Shown in pieces: positions 7,957-17,278 of a stretch of DNA of 64,000 nucleotides. Location: NCBI RefSeq assembly GCF_009805705.1, contig NZ_VSMB01000013.1, forward strand, positions 45,742-109,741, given 5' to 3'. Position 1 is the stretch's first letter, and every line of letters starts with the position of its first letter. This DNA comes from Ruania rhizosphaerae. GTDB taxonomy: Bacteria > Actinomycetota > Actinomycetes > Actinomycetales > Beutenbergiaceae. Under the pieces are notes generated by a model. It was not told where the DNA came from. It worked only from the letters and a program-made list of their open reading frames with translations, and ran no database searches. Made by a program: the position numbers and the translations under genes.

Positions 7957-10900
7957 TCAGGCCTCCGCGAGCGCCTTGCGCAGTCGTTTCGGTGAGACGG
8001 GTTCGCTGGTGCCGAGTTGCTGGGCGAAGAAGCTCACGCGCAACTCTTCCAGCAGCCACCGCACCTGCTCGAGCCGGAGGAGCCGGGCCGGGTCGTGCTC
8101 GGCGCTGCGCGCCGCCGCCCACCACGCATCCCGCAGCTCTCCGAGCTGCCAGGCCAGTGTCGCGTCCCGCCCGGGGTTCTCGGCGGCCTTCTGCAGGCGC
8201 ACGACGGCGGAGCGTAGGTACCGAGGCAGGTCGCCCAATCGTTCGGGCGGGGTGGTGCTGAGGAACCCGTCGTGGATGAGCGCCGCCTGCTGGTCCCGCA
8301 CATCGGTGAGCACGTCCAGCAGGGCCATCGAGGTGGTGGCCTTGATCTGGGCATCCAGCTCCCGGGAGACCGTCAGGGTGTCGGCGGCGATGCCGGCGAG
8401 GCGGTGGGTCTCGTCCTCCAGCTTGTCGCGCAGGCCGGTGGCGAGGGTCTCGAACGCGGACCGGGTGCGCAGCCCCGCCAGGTCCGTGCCGGCGGTGAGG
8501 GAGGCGAGTGCCGCGCGCTGCAGCTCGGTCACCAAGGCATCGGTGCTCGCGTACGGGCTTGCGGCCAGGGCCAGGGAGCGCTGGGCGTCCCACCGGGAGG
8601 TCACCCGGCTGGTGGGCAGCACCAACCGCTGCAGGAGGAGCGCCCGGACGCCTTCGCGGTGCTGCAGTGCCTGTTCGCCGGCGTCGGTCAGCACGGTGAG
8701 CCGGACAGAACTGACGGCCCTGGGGAACTCCGTGCCAGATATGGCACGGAGTCGCCGTGAGCCTTCAGTTGTGTCCGCTGCCTCGTCCACCAGGGCCGGG
8801 TAGCCGCGCACTTCCAGCCCGCCCGGGCCGGTGGAGGTGACCGATGCCGGGATGGCATCGATCGATGGCCAGTCGGTCAGTCCGGTCTCCTCGGCGAGCC
8901 CCGGGGTGAGCCCAGCACCGGCTGGGGTGGAGGAGCCAGCAGTCTGGGCCCGACCTCGGCTGCGATCACCGCCGCGCCGATCACCGTTCCTGCGGTCCTT
9001 CGGCAGCGGGCCACCGGCCTCCCGCAACGCGCCTCGCACGGCGGAGCGGACGGCGTCGGCCGACTCCCGGGCGAGCCGGCGCTGCAGGGCCGCCAGATCG
9101 CTGCCGGTACCGAGCACCGCGCCACGCTCTGACTCCACCTGAAAGGTGACCTGCAGGTGGGCCGGGATCCGGGAGACGTCCACATCATCGGGACGTACCT
9201 CGACCTCGCGCACCTGCGCCGCGGCGGCGGCGAAGGCCTCCAGGAAGGAGGGGTCGCCGTCGGGGGCCACCTGGTCCCAGGCGGGGAGGCGGGCGACGAT
9301 CTGCCTGGCGACATCGGGTGCAGGCACGAGCTCACGGCGGATCGGTTTGGGCAGCGCCCGGATGGTGGCGATGATCAATTCCTCGACCAGCCCTGGGACC
9401 AGCCAGTCGAAGCCCGCGGGCCGGACCTGGTTGAGCACTGCGACCGGGATGTGCACGGTGATGCCGTCGGTCTCGGTGCCGGGCTCGAACTGATAGGTCA
9501 GCGGCAGCGTGAGATCGCCCTGGTGCCAGGTGTCGGGAAAGGCATCCGGGTCGAGCTCATCGGCCTGCGGCAGCAGCAGCTCGGTGGTGAAGGTGAGCAG
9601 GTCCGGCGTCTCGCGGCGGGCCTTCTTCCACCAGGAGTCGAAGTGCGCAGCTGTGGTGACCTCACGCGGGATGCGCGCGTCGTAGAAGTCGTAGATGCCC
9701 TGGTCGTCGAGCAGCAGATCGTGGCGGCGCTCGCGGGCGGCCAGGGACTCCGCCTCGGCGAGGATCCGGGCGTTCTCGGCCACGAAGGCGTGGTGGGAGC
9801 GCCAGTCTCCTTCCACCAGTGCGCGGCGGATGAACATCTCCCGCGCGACCTCGGCGTCGATCCGGCCGAGCGGCACCATCCGGTCGGCCACGATCGGCAC
9901 CCCGTACAGGAGCACCTTCTCCTTGACCATCGCCGCACCGCGCTTGGCTGACCAGACCGGCTCGTTGTGGACGCGCTTGACCAGGTGCTCGGCCAGCGGT
10001 TCGGCCCATTCGGGTTTGATCCGGGCCACGGTGCGGGCGAATAGCCGCGAGGTCTCCACCAGTTCCCCGGCCATCACCCAGGCGGGGTTCCTCTTGGCCA
10101 GATGGGATCCGGGGAAGATGACGAACCGGGTGCCGCGCGCGCCGGCGTACTCGCGGCGGCGCTCGTCCCAGGCGCCGATGTGGGAGAGGAGGCCGGCGAG
10201 GAGGGCCTGGTGGATGGCGTCGGCCTTCGCCTCGGCCTGCTCCTTGGTGTCGGTGGCCGGATCGTGCCGCTCGTGCCCCATCGGGAGCCCCAGCTGCTTG
10301 ACCATCTGGCGGAGCTGGGAGTGCACGTCCTGCCACTCCCGGATGCGCAGGAAGTGCAGGAACTCGGCCTTGCACTGGCGACGGAACGCGGAGGAGGAGA
10401 GCTCGCGCTGCTGCTCGCTCAGGTAGCGCCAGAGGTTGAGGATGGCGAGGAAGTCCGAGGTGGGGTCGGCGAAGCGGCGGTGCTTCTCGTCGGCGGCTTG
10501 CTGGGCCTCGGCCGGCCGCTCACGCACGTCCTGCACGGACATCCCGGCCACGATCACCATCACCTCGCGCAGGCAGCCCAGGCGTGCAGCCTCGGTGATC
10601 ATCCGCCCCATCCGCGGGTCGATCGGGAGGTGGGCGAGCTGGCGCCCGGTCGAGGTCAGCTGGTTCGTTCGCGGATCGATCGCGCCCAGCTCGTGCAACA
10701 ACTGCGTGCCGTCGCGGATCGCCCGCGGGTCGGGAGCGTCGAGGAAGTCGAAGGCACTGATCTCCCCGAGCCCGGCGGCGGCCATCTGCAGGATCACCGA
10801 CGCCAGCGAGGTGCGCAGGATCTCCGGTTCGGTGAACTCCGGGCGGCCGGAGTAGTCGCGCGCCGAGTACAGCCGGATGCAGATGCCGTCAGCCACGCGC

Positions 10901-12225
10901 CCGCAGCGCCCGGCTCGCTGGTTGGCGCTGGCCTGGCTGACCGGTTCGATCGGCAGACGCTGGACCTTGGTGCGGTTGGAGTAGCGGGAGATGCGGGCGG
11001 TACCGGTGTCGATCACGTACCGGATCCCGGGCACGGTCAGGGATGTCTCGGCCACATTGGTGGCGATCACGATCCGCCGGGTGGTGTGGGCCTCGAACAC
11101 CCGGTGCTGCTCGGCTGCGGAGAGCCGGGCGTACAGCGGCACCACCTCGACGGCGTTCGCCGCATGCGCCGAGTTGCGCGCCGTTCCGGCCTTCACGTAG
11201 CGCGTGCCGAGGTGGGAGGCGAGGGCGTCGGTGGCATCGCGGATCTCGCGTTCGCCGGAGCAGAACACCAGGATGTCACCGGGGCCTTCGGCCATCAGCT
11301 CATCGGCGGCGACGCAGATGCCGGTGGACTGGTCGATGGCATCCTCGCCCCCAGTGACCGGAGGCTCGGGCGAGCCGCCGGGAGAGGAGGGGGCGCCGTC
11401 GTCGGGGTCCTCCACATCGGGAACGAGGGGCCGGTAGCGCACCTCGACCGGATACGTGCGACCGGAGACCTCGATCACCGGCGTCTCGCCGGCGGCCTTC
11501 GCGAAGTAGCCGGCGAACCGCTCGGAGTCGATCGTGGCGGAGGTGACGATCACCTTCAGATCGGGGCGCTGGGGCAGGAGCTGGTGCAGGTAACCGAGCA
11601 GGAAGTCGATGTTGAGGGAGCGTTCGTGCGCCTCGTCCACGATGATCGTGTCGTAGCGGCGCAGCAGCGGGTCGCGCTGGATTTCGGCGAGCAGGATCCC
11701 GTCGGTCATCACCTTGACCAGGGTCTGCTCGGAGACCTGGTCGGTGAAGCGCACCTGGTACCCCACAACCCCGCCGAGGGGGACGGAGAGCTCTTCGCTG
11801 AGGCGTTCGGCCACCGTGCGTGCGGCGATCCGGCGCGGCTGGGTGTGCCCGATCGTGCCACCGATGCCGCGGCCGAGCTCCAGGCAGATCTTCGGGATCT
11901 GCGTGGTCTTCCCGGAGCCGGTGGCGCCGGCCACGATCACCACCTGGTGATCCCGGATCGCCGCGGCAATGTCCTCCACGCGCGCGCTCACCGGCAACTG
12001 GGGCGGGTAGGAGATGGCCGGGCGGGCGGCCTCCCGGGTGGCGATCAGTTCCGGCGACGGCGGCCGGTAGCCCTGATTCTTCGGATTCGGCCTGCGCTGG
12101 GGGTCACCTGAGCGGCCGCGGCGGGGGTCACCTGAGCGACCGCGGCGGGGGTTACCGGAACGCCCGCGGCGCCGGGGCTGGTGATTCGGGCGCGCAGGTT
12201 CGGGGCGGGGGTTGGTCTCGCTCAC
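7957..12225 (-). CDS. hrpA: ATP-dependent RNA helicase HrpA (DEAH box)
   Basis: A 1422-residue DEAH-box helicase, close to the usual HrpA length of about 1300 plus an N-terminal extension. Walker A GATGSGKT is at 100-107, DEAH at 197-200, the SAT motif in VTSATIDSERF, and motif VI in NQRAGRCGR. HA2 and OB-like regions follow, and the long C-terminal domain typical of HrpA (DUF3418-like) fills the last 550 residues. E. coli HrpA rescues stalled ribosomes and processes mRNA. Start is GTG with a weak ribosome site. The N-terminus is an Arg-rich tandem repeat (see the repeat entry). It is divergent from the MFS gene. Confidence 0.95.
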   Translation of the reverse strand: MSETNPRPEPARPNHQPRRRGRSGNPRRGRSGDPRRGRSGDPQRRPNPKNQGYRPPSPELIATREAARPAISYPPQLPVSARVEDIAAAIRDHQVVIVAGATGSGKTTQIPKICLELGRGIGGTIGHTQPRRIAARTVAERLSEELSVPLGGVVGYQVRFTDQVSEQTLVKVMTDGILLAEIQRDPLLRRYDTIIVDEAHERSLNIDFLLGYLHQLLPQRPDLKVIVTSATIDSERFAGYFAKAAGETPVIEVSGRTYPVEVRYRPLVPDVEDPDDGAPSSPGGSPEPPVTGGEDAIDQSTGICVAADELMAEGPGDILVFCSGEREIRDATDALASHLGTRYVKAGTARNSAHAANAVEVVPLYARLSAAEQHRVFEAHTTRRIVIATNVAETSLTVPGIRYVIDTGTARISRYSNRTKVQRLPIEPVSQASANQRAGRCGRVADGICIRLYSARDYSGRPEFTEPEILRTSLASVILQMAAAGLGEISAFDFLDAPDPRAIRDGTQLLHELGAIDPRTNQLTSTGRQLAHLPIDPRMGRMITEAARLGCLREVMVIVAGMSVQDVRERPAEAQQAADEKHRRFADPTSDFLAILNLWRYLSEQQRELSSSAFRRQCKAEFLHFLRIREWQDVHSQLRQMVKQLGLPMGHERHDPATDTKEQAEAKADAIHQALLAGLLSHIGAWDERRREYAGARGTRFVIFPGSHLAKRNPAWVMAGELVETSRLFARTVARIKPEWAEPLAEHLVKRVHNEPVWSAKRGAAMVKEKVLLYGVPIVADRMVPLGRIDAEVAREMFIRRALVEGDWRSHHAFVAENARILAEAESLAARERRHDLLLDDQGIYDFYDARIPREVTTAAHFDSWWKKARRETPDLLTFTTELLLPQADELDPDAFPDTWHQGDLTLPLTYQFEPGTETDGITVHIPVAVLNQVRPAGFDWLVPGLVEELIIATIRALPKPIRRELVPAPDVARQIVARLPAWDQVAPDGDPSFLEAFAAAAAQVREVEVRPDDVDVSRIPAHLQVTFQVESERGAVLGTGSDLAALQRRLARESADAVRSAVRGALREAGGPLPKDRRNGDRRGGDRSRGRAQTAGSSTPAGAGLTPGLAEETGLTDWPSIDAIPASVTSTGPGGLEVRGYPALVDEAADTTEGSRRLRAISGTEFPRAVSSVRLTVLTDAGEQALQHREGVRALLLQRLVLPTSRVTSRWDAQRSLALAASPYASTDALVTELQRAALASLTAGTDLAGLRTRSAFETLATGLRDKLEDETHRLAGIAADTLTVSRELDAQIKATTSMALLDVLTDVRDQQAALIHDGFLSTTPPERLGDLPRYLRSAVVRLQKAAENPGRDATLAWQLGELRDAWWAAARSAEHDPARLLRLEQVRWLLEELRVSFFAQQLGTSEPVSPKRLRKALAEA
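12099..12170 (-). repeat. 24-bp tandem repeat x3 in the hrpA 5' end
   Basis: Three head-to-tail 24-base units (12099-12122, 12123-12146, 12147-12170) encode three copies of RRGRSG(D/N)P in the N-terminal extension of HrpA. The first two differ at one base and the third has drifted. Copy number could change by slippage without breaking the frame. Confidence 0.8.
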
Positions 12226-12370
12226 TCGTTCGTTGGCTCGGGGTCGGAGTCTGGGCGTGCTCGGCCCATTCTCCCTGATGTGTCAGCACCTTTTCCTGAC
12301 AGGGCTCGCTTGGTGCCGGTGCGAGCCACGCTGCCGGCTGTCCACGGTCTCCGAACACTGTGACCTGCTT

Positions 12371-12403
12371 CACCACCATATCGACGTTGGATTTCGGAAC
12401 AGG
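12371..12403 (+). repeat. REP-like element, ATCGACGT family
   Basis: The stretch caccaccatatcgacgttgg then atttcggaacagg matches the element at 40728-40757 (caccaccgtatcgacgtgtg, then attccagaac) and the three other copies around 40.7-40.8 kb. It sits in the spacer between the divergent hrpA and MFS genes, directly before the likely MFS start. Confidence 0.6.
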
Positions 12404-12409
12404 GGCGGG

Positions 12410-13777
12410 GTGAGGGGTGTTGGGCCTGTTGTGAGATCCCCTGCGCCGAACGCCTCCCCCGCATCAGAGCCGACCGCCCCCGCCGTGCCCGTCCAGGAGC
12501 GACTCGGGTTCGGATTCGTGCTGCTGCTGAGCGCGCTCGTGGCCGTCGGACCTCTCACCATCGACCTCTACCTCGCGGCCTTCCCGCAGATCGTGACCGA
12601 CCTGCGCACCACGCAGGCGAGCGTCCAGCTGACGATGACCGCCACGCTGGCGGGTCTCGCAGTCGGGCAGATCGTCGTCGGATCGCTCTCTGACTCCTAC
12701 GGTCGCCGCCGCCCGATGCTCATCGCGTTGGTGGTGTACGTGCTCGCGTCGGTCGCGATCATCGGCGTGCAGAGTGTGGAGATGCTGACTGTTCTGCGGG
12801 TGGTGCAGGGCCTGAGCGGGGCGGCCGGGATGGTGCTGGCACTCGCTGTCGTCCGCGACAGGTTCGGCGGCCTGGGCATCGGCACCGTGATCTCCCGGCT
12901 GATGCTCGTGGTCGGTGTCGCGCCGATCCTCGCCCCCACGCTCGGTGCCCAGATCCTGCATTTCGGCAGCTGGCGGATGATGTTCGCCGTGCTGGCCCTC
13001 TTCGGGTCGGTGCTGCTGGTCGTCGCCGCCATCTTCCTCAAGGAGTCACTCCCGCCGGAGCGCCGCCGCAGCGCCGGAGTCGGGGCAGCGCTGGTGTCCT
13101 ACCGTTCACTGCTGACCGACTGGTCCTTCATCGGTGCGGTGCTCATGGGTGCGATGTACATGGGTGCCCTGTTCACCTACGTCTCCTCCTCGACCTTCGT
13201 GTTCCAGGAGGGGTTCGGCCTCACGGCCAGCGAGTTCGGCTACATCTTCGGCGCCGGGGCGCTCGCGGTGACCATCGGATCCCAGATCAACGGTGCACTC
13301 GTGCGCAGGGTCCGTCCGGAACGCATCGTGACGGCGGCCATCGCCACGGGCTGGGCGCTCGCCTTGGCACTGTTGGTCGTCACGCTCGTGGTGGCCGAGG
13401 GAGAGGGGTTCTGGCTGCTGCTCGCCTTCCTCGTCCCGACCCTGGGGACCGTCGGGTTCGTGATGCCCTCGGTTCCGGCGATCGTGCTCGAGCACAACGG
13501 CCACCGGGCCGGCTCCGCCGCCGCCCTCAACGGCGCGATGGGGTTCGTCATGGGAGCCCTCATCTCCCCGGTCAGCGGACTGCTCGGGGGAACCGCCCTG
13601 GCGATGGCGGCCGTGATGTTCACCGTCATCAGCATCGCCGGCATCCTGCTGCTGGCCGTGCGGCGGCAGTGGCGCCGAGCCGAGCGTGACCGTGTGGCGG
13701 CACTCTCGGCTGCCGTCTCGGCGCAGGCAACGCAGGAGGAACCGGCGGATGTCGAGCGGGAGGCCGTCGGTCGCTGA
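12410..13777 (+). CDS. Bcr/CflA-family MFS drug efflux transporter
   Basis: A protein of about 455 residues with 12 predicted membrane segments. The first reads LGFGFVLLLSALVAVGPLTIDLYLAAFP, whose TIDLYLAAFP is typical of Bcr/CflA exporters; motif A is GSLSDSYGRRRP in the first cytoplasmic loop and the RDR/Q motif-B region is VRDRFGG. It probably exports drugs or small peptides by proton antiport. The frame is open upstream to 12212, but that part covers a REP-like repeat and the divergent promoter; GTG at 12410 (after AGGGGCG) or GTG at 12431 is more likely. Ends 18 bases before the convergent amidohydrolase. Confidence 0.85.
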   Translation: MRGVGPVVRSPAPNASPASEPTAPAVPVQERLGFGFVLLLSALVAVGPLTIDLYLAAFPQIVTDLRTTQASVQLTMTATLAGLAVGQIVVGSLSDSYGRRRPMLIALVVYVLASVAIIGVQSVEMLTVLRVVQGLSGAAGMVLALAVVRDRFGGLGIGTVISRLMLVVGVAPILAPTLGAQILHFGSWRMMFAVLALFGSVLLVVAAIFLKESLPPERRRSAGVGAALVSYRSLLTDWSFIGAVLMGAMYMGALFTYVSSSTFVFQEGFGLTASEFGYIFGAGALAVTIGSQINGALVRRVRPERIVTAAIATGWALALALLVVTLVVAEGEGFWLLLAFLVPTLGTVGFVMPSVPAIVLEHNGHRAGSAAALNGAMGFVMGALISPVSGLLGGTALAMAAVMFTVISIAGILLLAVRRQWRRAERDRVAALSAAVSAQATQEEPADVEREAVGR

Positions 13778-13795
13778 GACGCCCTCCCACCGGTG

Positions 13796-14857
13796 TTAGC
13801 CCGTTGTGGTGGCGACCGGCCGTGGACCGAGCGCTGCCGACCCGAGCAGCCGGCCGTGGGTGATGCGGTCAAGGTTGCGCGCGTAGATGCGGTGGCGGTC
13901 AGCCTCGCCGATGTCGAGCGCATCGATGATCCGGATCATCTCGCGGATGTACATCGGGCCGCCCTCGGGATCGAATGGGCAGTCCGAGGCGAACAGGACC
14001 CGCTCACTGCCGAAGAAATCCAGACCGCATCGTGTGCCGATCGCTGAACCGGAGAGCGCGGTGTCGGCATAGAAGGAGCGGAAGTAGTCGATCGGCTCCT
14101 GGGTGAGAGCGTCCAAGGCGGCTCGGGGCCCGTCACCGTGGGTGCGGCTGCCGAACTGATCGGCCCATCCCAGTCTGACCCGTCCCTCCAGGAACGGGAT
14201 CATCGCCCCCATGTGATGGGTGATGATCGCCAGGTTCGGGTAGCGTTCGAGCACGCCCGAGAAGACGAGTCGGGCCATGGCGGCGCTGCTCTCGTAGGGC
14301 CACCCGAGGGCCCACCAGATCTCGTACTGTGAGGTCGTCTCGGTGGCGTAGTCGGGTGTCCTGGCTGATCTTGTCGGATGCAGCCAGATCGGTAGGTCGC
14401 GCCGCGACATCTCCGCATAGAGCGGCTCGAAGCGGGCGTCGTCGATGGGTAGTCCGTTCATGTTGGTGAACATCTGCACTCCGACCGCGCCGAGGGTGTC
14501 GATCGCGTAGTGCAGCTCCGCCAATGCGGCCGGCACATTGTTCAGCGGCAGCGAGGCGACGAAGGCCGGAAACCGGCCCGGGTGCTCTTCGACCAGCTCG
14601 GCGAGGGTCTCGTTGGCCAGGCGAGCGAGTGCTGCTGATTCCTCGGGAGGCGCCAGCAGCTCGATGGGTGGTGACGAGAGAGTGAGGACCTGCTGGTACT
14701 CCGGCCCGAACTCCTCCATCATTGCCAGTCGTGCCTCGATGTCGTGCAGCGCTGGAAGGTCGAGCCATCGGGTCAGCGCACGTGGGTCGGTCACCAGTTC
14801 CCGCATCGCCGCGAAGTAGCGCGGTGGGAGCACGTGACTGAACGCATCGATCTTCAT
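13796..14857 (-). CDS. Amidohydrolase_2 family protein (ACMSD-like decarboxylase/hydrolase)
   Basis: A 353-residue TIM-barrel metallohydrolase. The start MKIDAFSHVLPP lines up with MKIDxHSHxLP of amino-carboxymuconate-semialdehyde decarboxylase, but the first His of the HxH metal motif is Phe here. Later ligands look intact: IITHHMGAMIPF (His) and FASDCPFDPEGG (Asp). Family members decarboxylate or hydrolyse aromatic and cyclic acids. ATG overlaps the stop of the upstream permease by 4 bases and follows AAGGAG, so it is the last gene of the transporter operon; its substrate is probably what the transporter brings in. Confidence 0.85.
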   Translation of the reverse strand: MKIDAFSHVLPPRYFAAMRELVTDPRALTRWLDLPALHDIEARLAMMEEFGPEYQQVLTLSSPPIELLAPPEESAALARLANETLAELVEEHPGRFPAFVASLPLNNVPAALAELHYAIDTLGAVGVQMFTNMNGLPIDDARFEPLYAEMSRRDLPIWLHPTRSARTPDYATETTSQYEIWWALGWPYESSAAMARLVFSGVLERYPNLAIITHHMGAMIPFLEGRVRLGWADQFGSRTHGDGPRAALDALTQEPIDYFRSFYADTALSGSAIGTRCGLDFFGSERVLFASDCPFDPEGGPMYIREMIRIIDALDIGEADRHRIYARNLDRITHGRLLGSAALGPRPVATTTG

Positions 14858-15672
14858 GACTTCTCCTTGCTCGTATCCGGCACCCAGCCGGTCAGTGCCC
14901 GGTCGACCATCTGGACGAGTCCGACGGCGCCGAGGGCCACGACGATGATGACGATCAGCACTGCGAGCACCGCTGCTCCGTCAAAGGACTTTCCTGCCTG
15001 GGTGACCAGCCGGCCCAGCCCGGTCACGGCGATGAACATCTCGCCGTTGATCATGCCGAGGACGGCGCGCCCCATCCCGAGCCGGATTCCAGCGAGCATC
15101 GTCGGGAGCGCAGCCGGGACGATTACCCGGGTGACGAGTTGCCACTCCGAGGCGCCGTAGCTGCGCCCCATCTCGAGCATCGCTGCCGGAACGTTCTGTA
15201 CGGCAGAGGCGGTGTTGATGATCATCACGAAGGTGGAGTACATGACCACGACGGCGATGATCGACCCCTGCCCGGCGCCGAAGATCGAGAAGAAGATGGG
15301 GGCGAAGACCAAGGACGGTGCTGTCAGGAGCGCATAGACATAGACACCGAGGGCTGCACGCACCCGCCAGTACCGGCCCATGGCCGTTCCCACGACGATC
15401 CCGATGACCAGTGAGATGGTGAAGCCGGCCACGAGGTTGCTGAGGCTGACCGCGAGGTTCCCGACGATGTCGCCCCGGCCGATCATCTCCATGAGCGTGC
15501 CGACCACGACCGTGAACGGCGGGAAGAACGGGAGCGCGAACACGCGGCCGACCAGTTCCCAGGCGAGTACGCCGAGAGTCAGGGACAGGGCGCTCATTCC
15601 GACACCGCCCAGCCGGAATCGGGGAACGGAGCGGGAGGTGCGCGGCGTGGTGCTCTGTGCGATGGCGGTCAT
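14854..15672 (-). CDS. ABC transporter permease, SsuC/TauC type
   Basis: A 272-residue inner-membrane permease with about six membrane segments and the BPD-type EAA loop (MGRSYGASEWQLVTRVIVPAALPTMLAGIRLGMGRA). It pairs with the other permease of this operon as a heterodimer. The family imports sulfonates, nitrate, thiamine precursors or aromatic acids. The frame is open to 15726, but ATG 15672 overlaps the ATPase stop in the ATGA arrangement used throughout this operon. Confidence 0.88.
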   Translation of the reverse strand: MTAIAQSTTPRTSRSVPRFRLGGVGMSALSLTLGVLAWELVGRVFALPFFPPFTVVVGTLMEMIGRGDIVGNLAVSLSNLVAGFTISLVIGIVVGTAMGRYWRVRAALGVYVYALLTAPSLVFAPIFFSIFGAGQGSIIAVVVMYSTFVMIINTASAVQNVPAAMLEMGRSYGASEWQLVTRVIVPAALPTMLAGIRLGMGRAVLGMINGEMFIAVTGLGRLVTQAGKSFDGAAVLAVLIVIIVVALGAVGLVQMVDRALTGWVPDTSKEKS

Positions 15673-16463
15673 CGCACGGCCTCGACGGCACGATGCTCGC
15701 TGTGCATGGATCGCAGTTGGTCCCACAGGTGCGCGGTGATCTCGGTGTACTCCCGCGATCGCTCGAGCCCACCGACGTCGCTGGACCGGGGCCGTGCGAG
15801 CGGGACCTCGACGATCTCGGAGATCTGCCCGGGCCGGGCACTCATCAGCACCACCCGGTCGCCGAGCAGGACTGCCTCCTCCATCGAGTGCGTCACGAAC
15901 ACGACGGTGAGCCGGTTGCGCTCCCAGATGCTGAGCAGCTCCTCCTGCAACAGTCGGCGGGTCTGCTCGTCGACGGCGCCGAACGGTTCATCCATGAGCA
16001 GGATCTGCGGATCGACCGCGAGTGCCCGCGCGATGCCGACCCGTTGCTGCATGCCACCGGAGAGCTCACCGGGCCGCTTGGACTCGAAACCGGACAGGCC
16101 CACCATCTCGATGAGTTCCTGAGCCCGCTCTTCTCGGGCGCGGCGTTCGGTACCCCGCAGCCGTAGTCCGAAGCACACGTTGTCCATGACCGTGGCCCAC
16201 GGCAGGAGTGCGAAGTTCTGGAACACCATGCTGCGATCCGGGCCCGGCCCGGTCACAGCCTTGCCGTCGATGGTGATCGTTCCCCCATCCCAGCCCTGCA
16301 GGCCGGCGATCATCTTGAGCATCGTCGTCTTGCCGCAGCCACTGGGGCCGAGCAGGGTGAGGAACTCGTTGTCGTTCACCGTCAGGTCCACACCACCGAG
16401 GGCGTGGACGGGTGTGCCGTCCTGGCTGGTGAAGGTCTTGGTGAGCTGATTGATCTCGATCAT
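15669..16463 (-). CDS. ABC transporter ATP-binding protein, SsuB/TauB type
   Basis: A 264-residue nucleotide-binding subunit. Walker A LLGPSGCGKTTMLKMIAG, Q-loop VFQNFALLPWATV, signature LSGGMQQRVGIARAL, Walker B ILLMDEPFGAVDE and the switch His in VFVTHSMEEAV are all intact. It energises the two permeases on either side. ATG 16463 follows GGAAAGG and overlaps the upstream permease stop by 4 bases. Confidence 0.92.
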   Translation of the reverse strand: MIEINQLTKTFTSQDGTPVHALGGVDLTVNDNEFLTLLGPSGCGKTTMLKMIAGLQGWDGGTITIDGKAVTGPGPDRSMVFQNFALLPWATVMDNVCFGLRLRGTERRAREERAQELIEMVGLSGFESKRPGELSGGMQQRVGIARALAVDPQILLMDEPFGAVDEQTRRLLQEELLSIWERNRLTVVFVTHSMEEAVLLGDRVVLMSARPGQISEIVEVPLARPRSSDVGGLERSREYTEITAHLWDQLRSMHSEHRAVEAVR

Positions 16464-17278
16464 GAACGTGCCTTTCCTGCCGAGGGCGCCCAGGGGGCGA
16501 TCCGCCGTTCCAGCCACTGGGCGGCGGAGATGAGGACGAGTGCTTCGGCGATGATCGCCACGATCACCGCGTACAGGGCCGGGCCGTTGAAGCTCCCGCG
16601 GTACTCGAGGATGAGGCCGCCGAGGGCCAGGGAGACCATGAGCAGCTCCACGATCACCATCCCGGTGACCGCTCGGCCCAGTCCGAGCCGGATCCCGGTC
16701 ATGATCGACGGCAGCGCTCCGGGCAGCAGGATCTCCCGCCAGATCTGCGCTTCACCTGCGCCGAAGGTGCGGGCCATCTGTATCAGTGAAGGATCCACCT
16801 GCCGGATGCCTGCCCGGACATTGACGATGATCATCACCACCGCGAACAACGTCACCAGGATCACCCGGGAGAGGAGGCCGAATCCGACGGACATCACCAG
16901 CAGCGGGATGATCGCTGCCATGGGGGTGACGAGCAGGATGTTGAGGTAGACGTTCGAGAGCCGTTCGAGGGTGCGGAACCGGCCGAGCACGATACCGGTC
17001 GGCACTCCGATGGCGACGGCCGCGGCAAAGCCGAGGACCAGCGCCTGGTTGGAGACGACGAACGCCTCCCAGAACTCGGCGCTCACGAGCGTCGGCACCA
17101 GGGCTGCCACGGTCTCGGTGAAGGTCGGCACCAGCAGGCCGCCGAAGAACGTGCCGTAGATCTGCCAGCCGATCGCGAAGAGTGCGAACGTCAGAATCTG
17201 GTATGTGAGCGGACTGTCCAGGCGGTTCAGCATCGCCGGGCGGGCAGACCGTTCGGGCTCGTGCGTGAGACTTGTCAT
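16460..17278 (-). CDS. ABC transporter permease, SsuC/TauC type
   Basis: A 272-residue integral membrane protein, second permease of the importer, with the EAA-type loop MARTFGAGEAQIWREILLPGALPSIMTGIRLGLGRA. It has about six membrane segments. Its start overlaps the stop of the substrate-binding gene by 4 bases and its stop overlaps the ATPase start by 4, so the operon order is binding protein, permease, ATPase, permease, amidohydrolase. Having two different permease genes is less common than the homodimer in Ssu/Tau systems but known for related importers. Confidence 0.88.
   Translation of the reverse strand: MTSLTHEPERSARPAMLNRLDSPLTYQILTFALFAIGWQIYGTFFGGLLVPTFTETVAALVPTLVSAEFWEAFVVSNQALVLGFAAAVAIGVPTGIVLGRFRTLERLSNVYLNILLVTPMAAIIPLLVMSVGFGLLSRVILVTLFAVVMIIVNVRAGIRQVDPSLIQMARTFGAGEAQIWREILLPGALPSIMTGIRLGLGRAVTGMVIVELLMVSLALGGLILEYRGSFNGPALYAVIVAIIAEALVLISAAQWLERRIAPWAPSAGKARS

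Noticed and set aside
10102..12111. Long plus-strand open frame opposite hrpA
   Set aside because: Composition is Gly/Asp/His/Leu-biased with no motif; hrpA on the other strand is certain.
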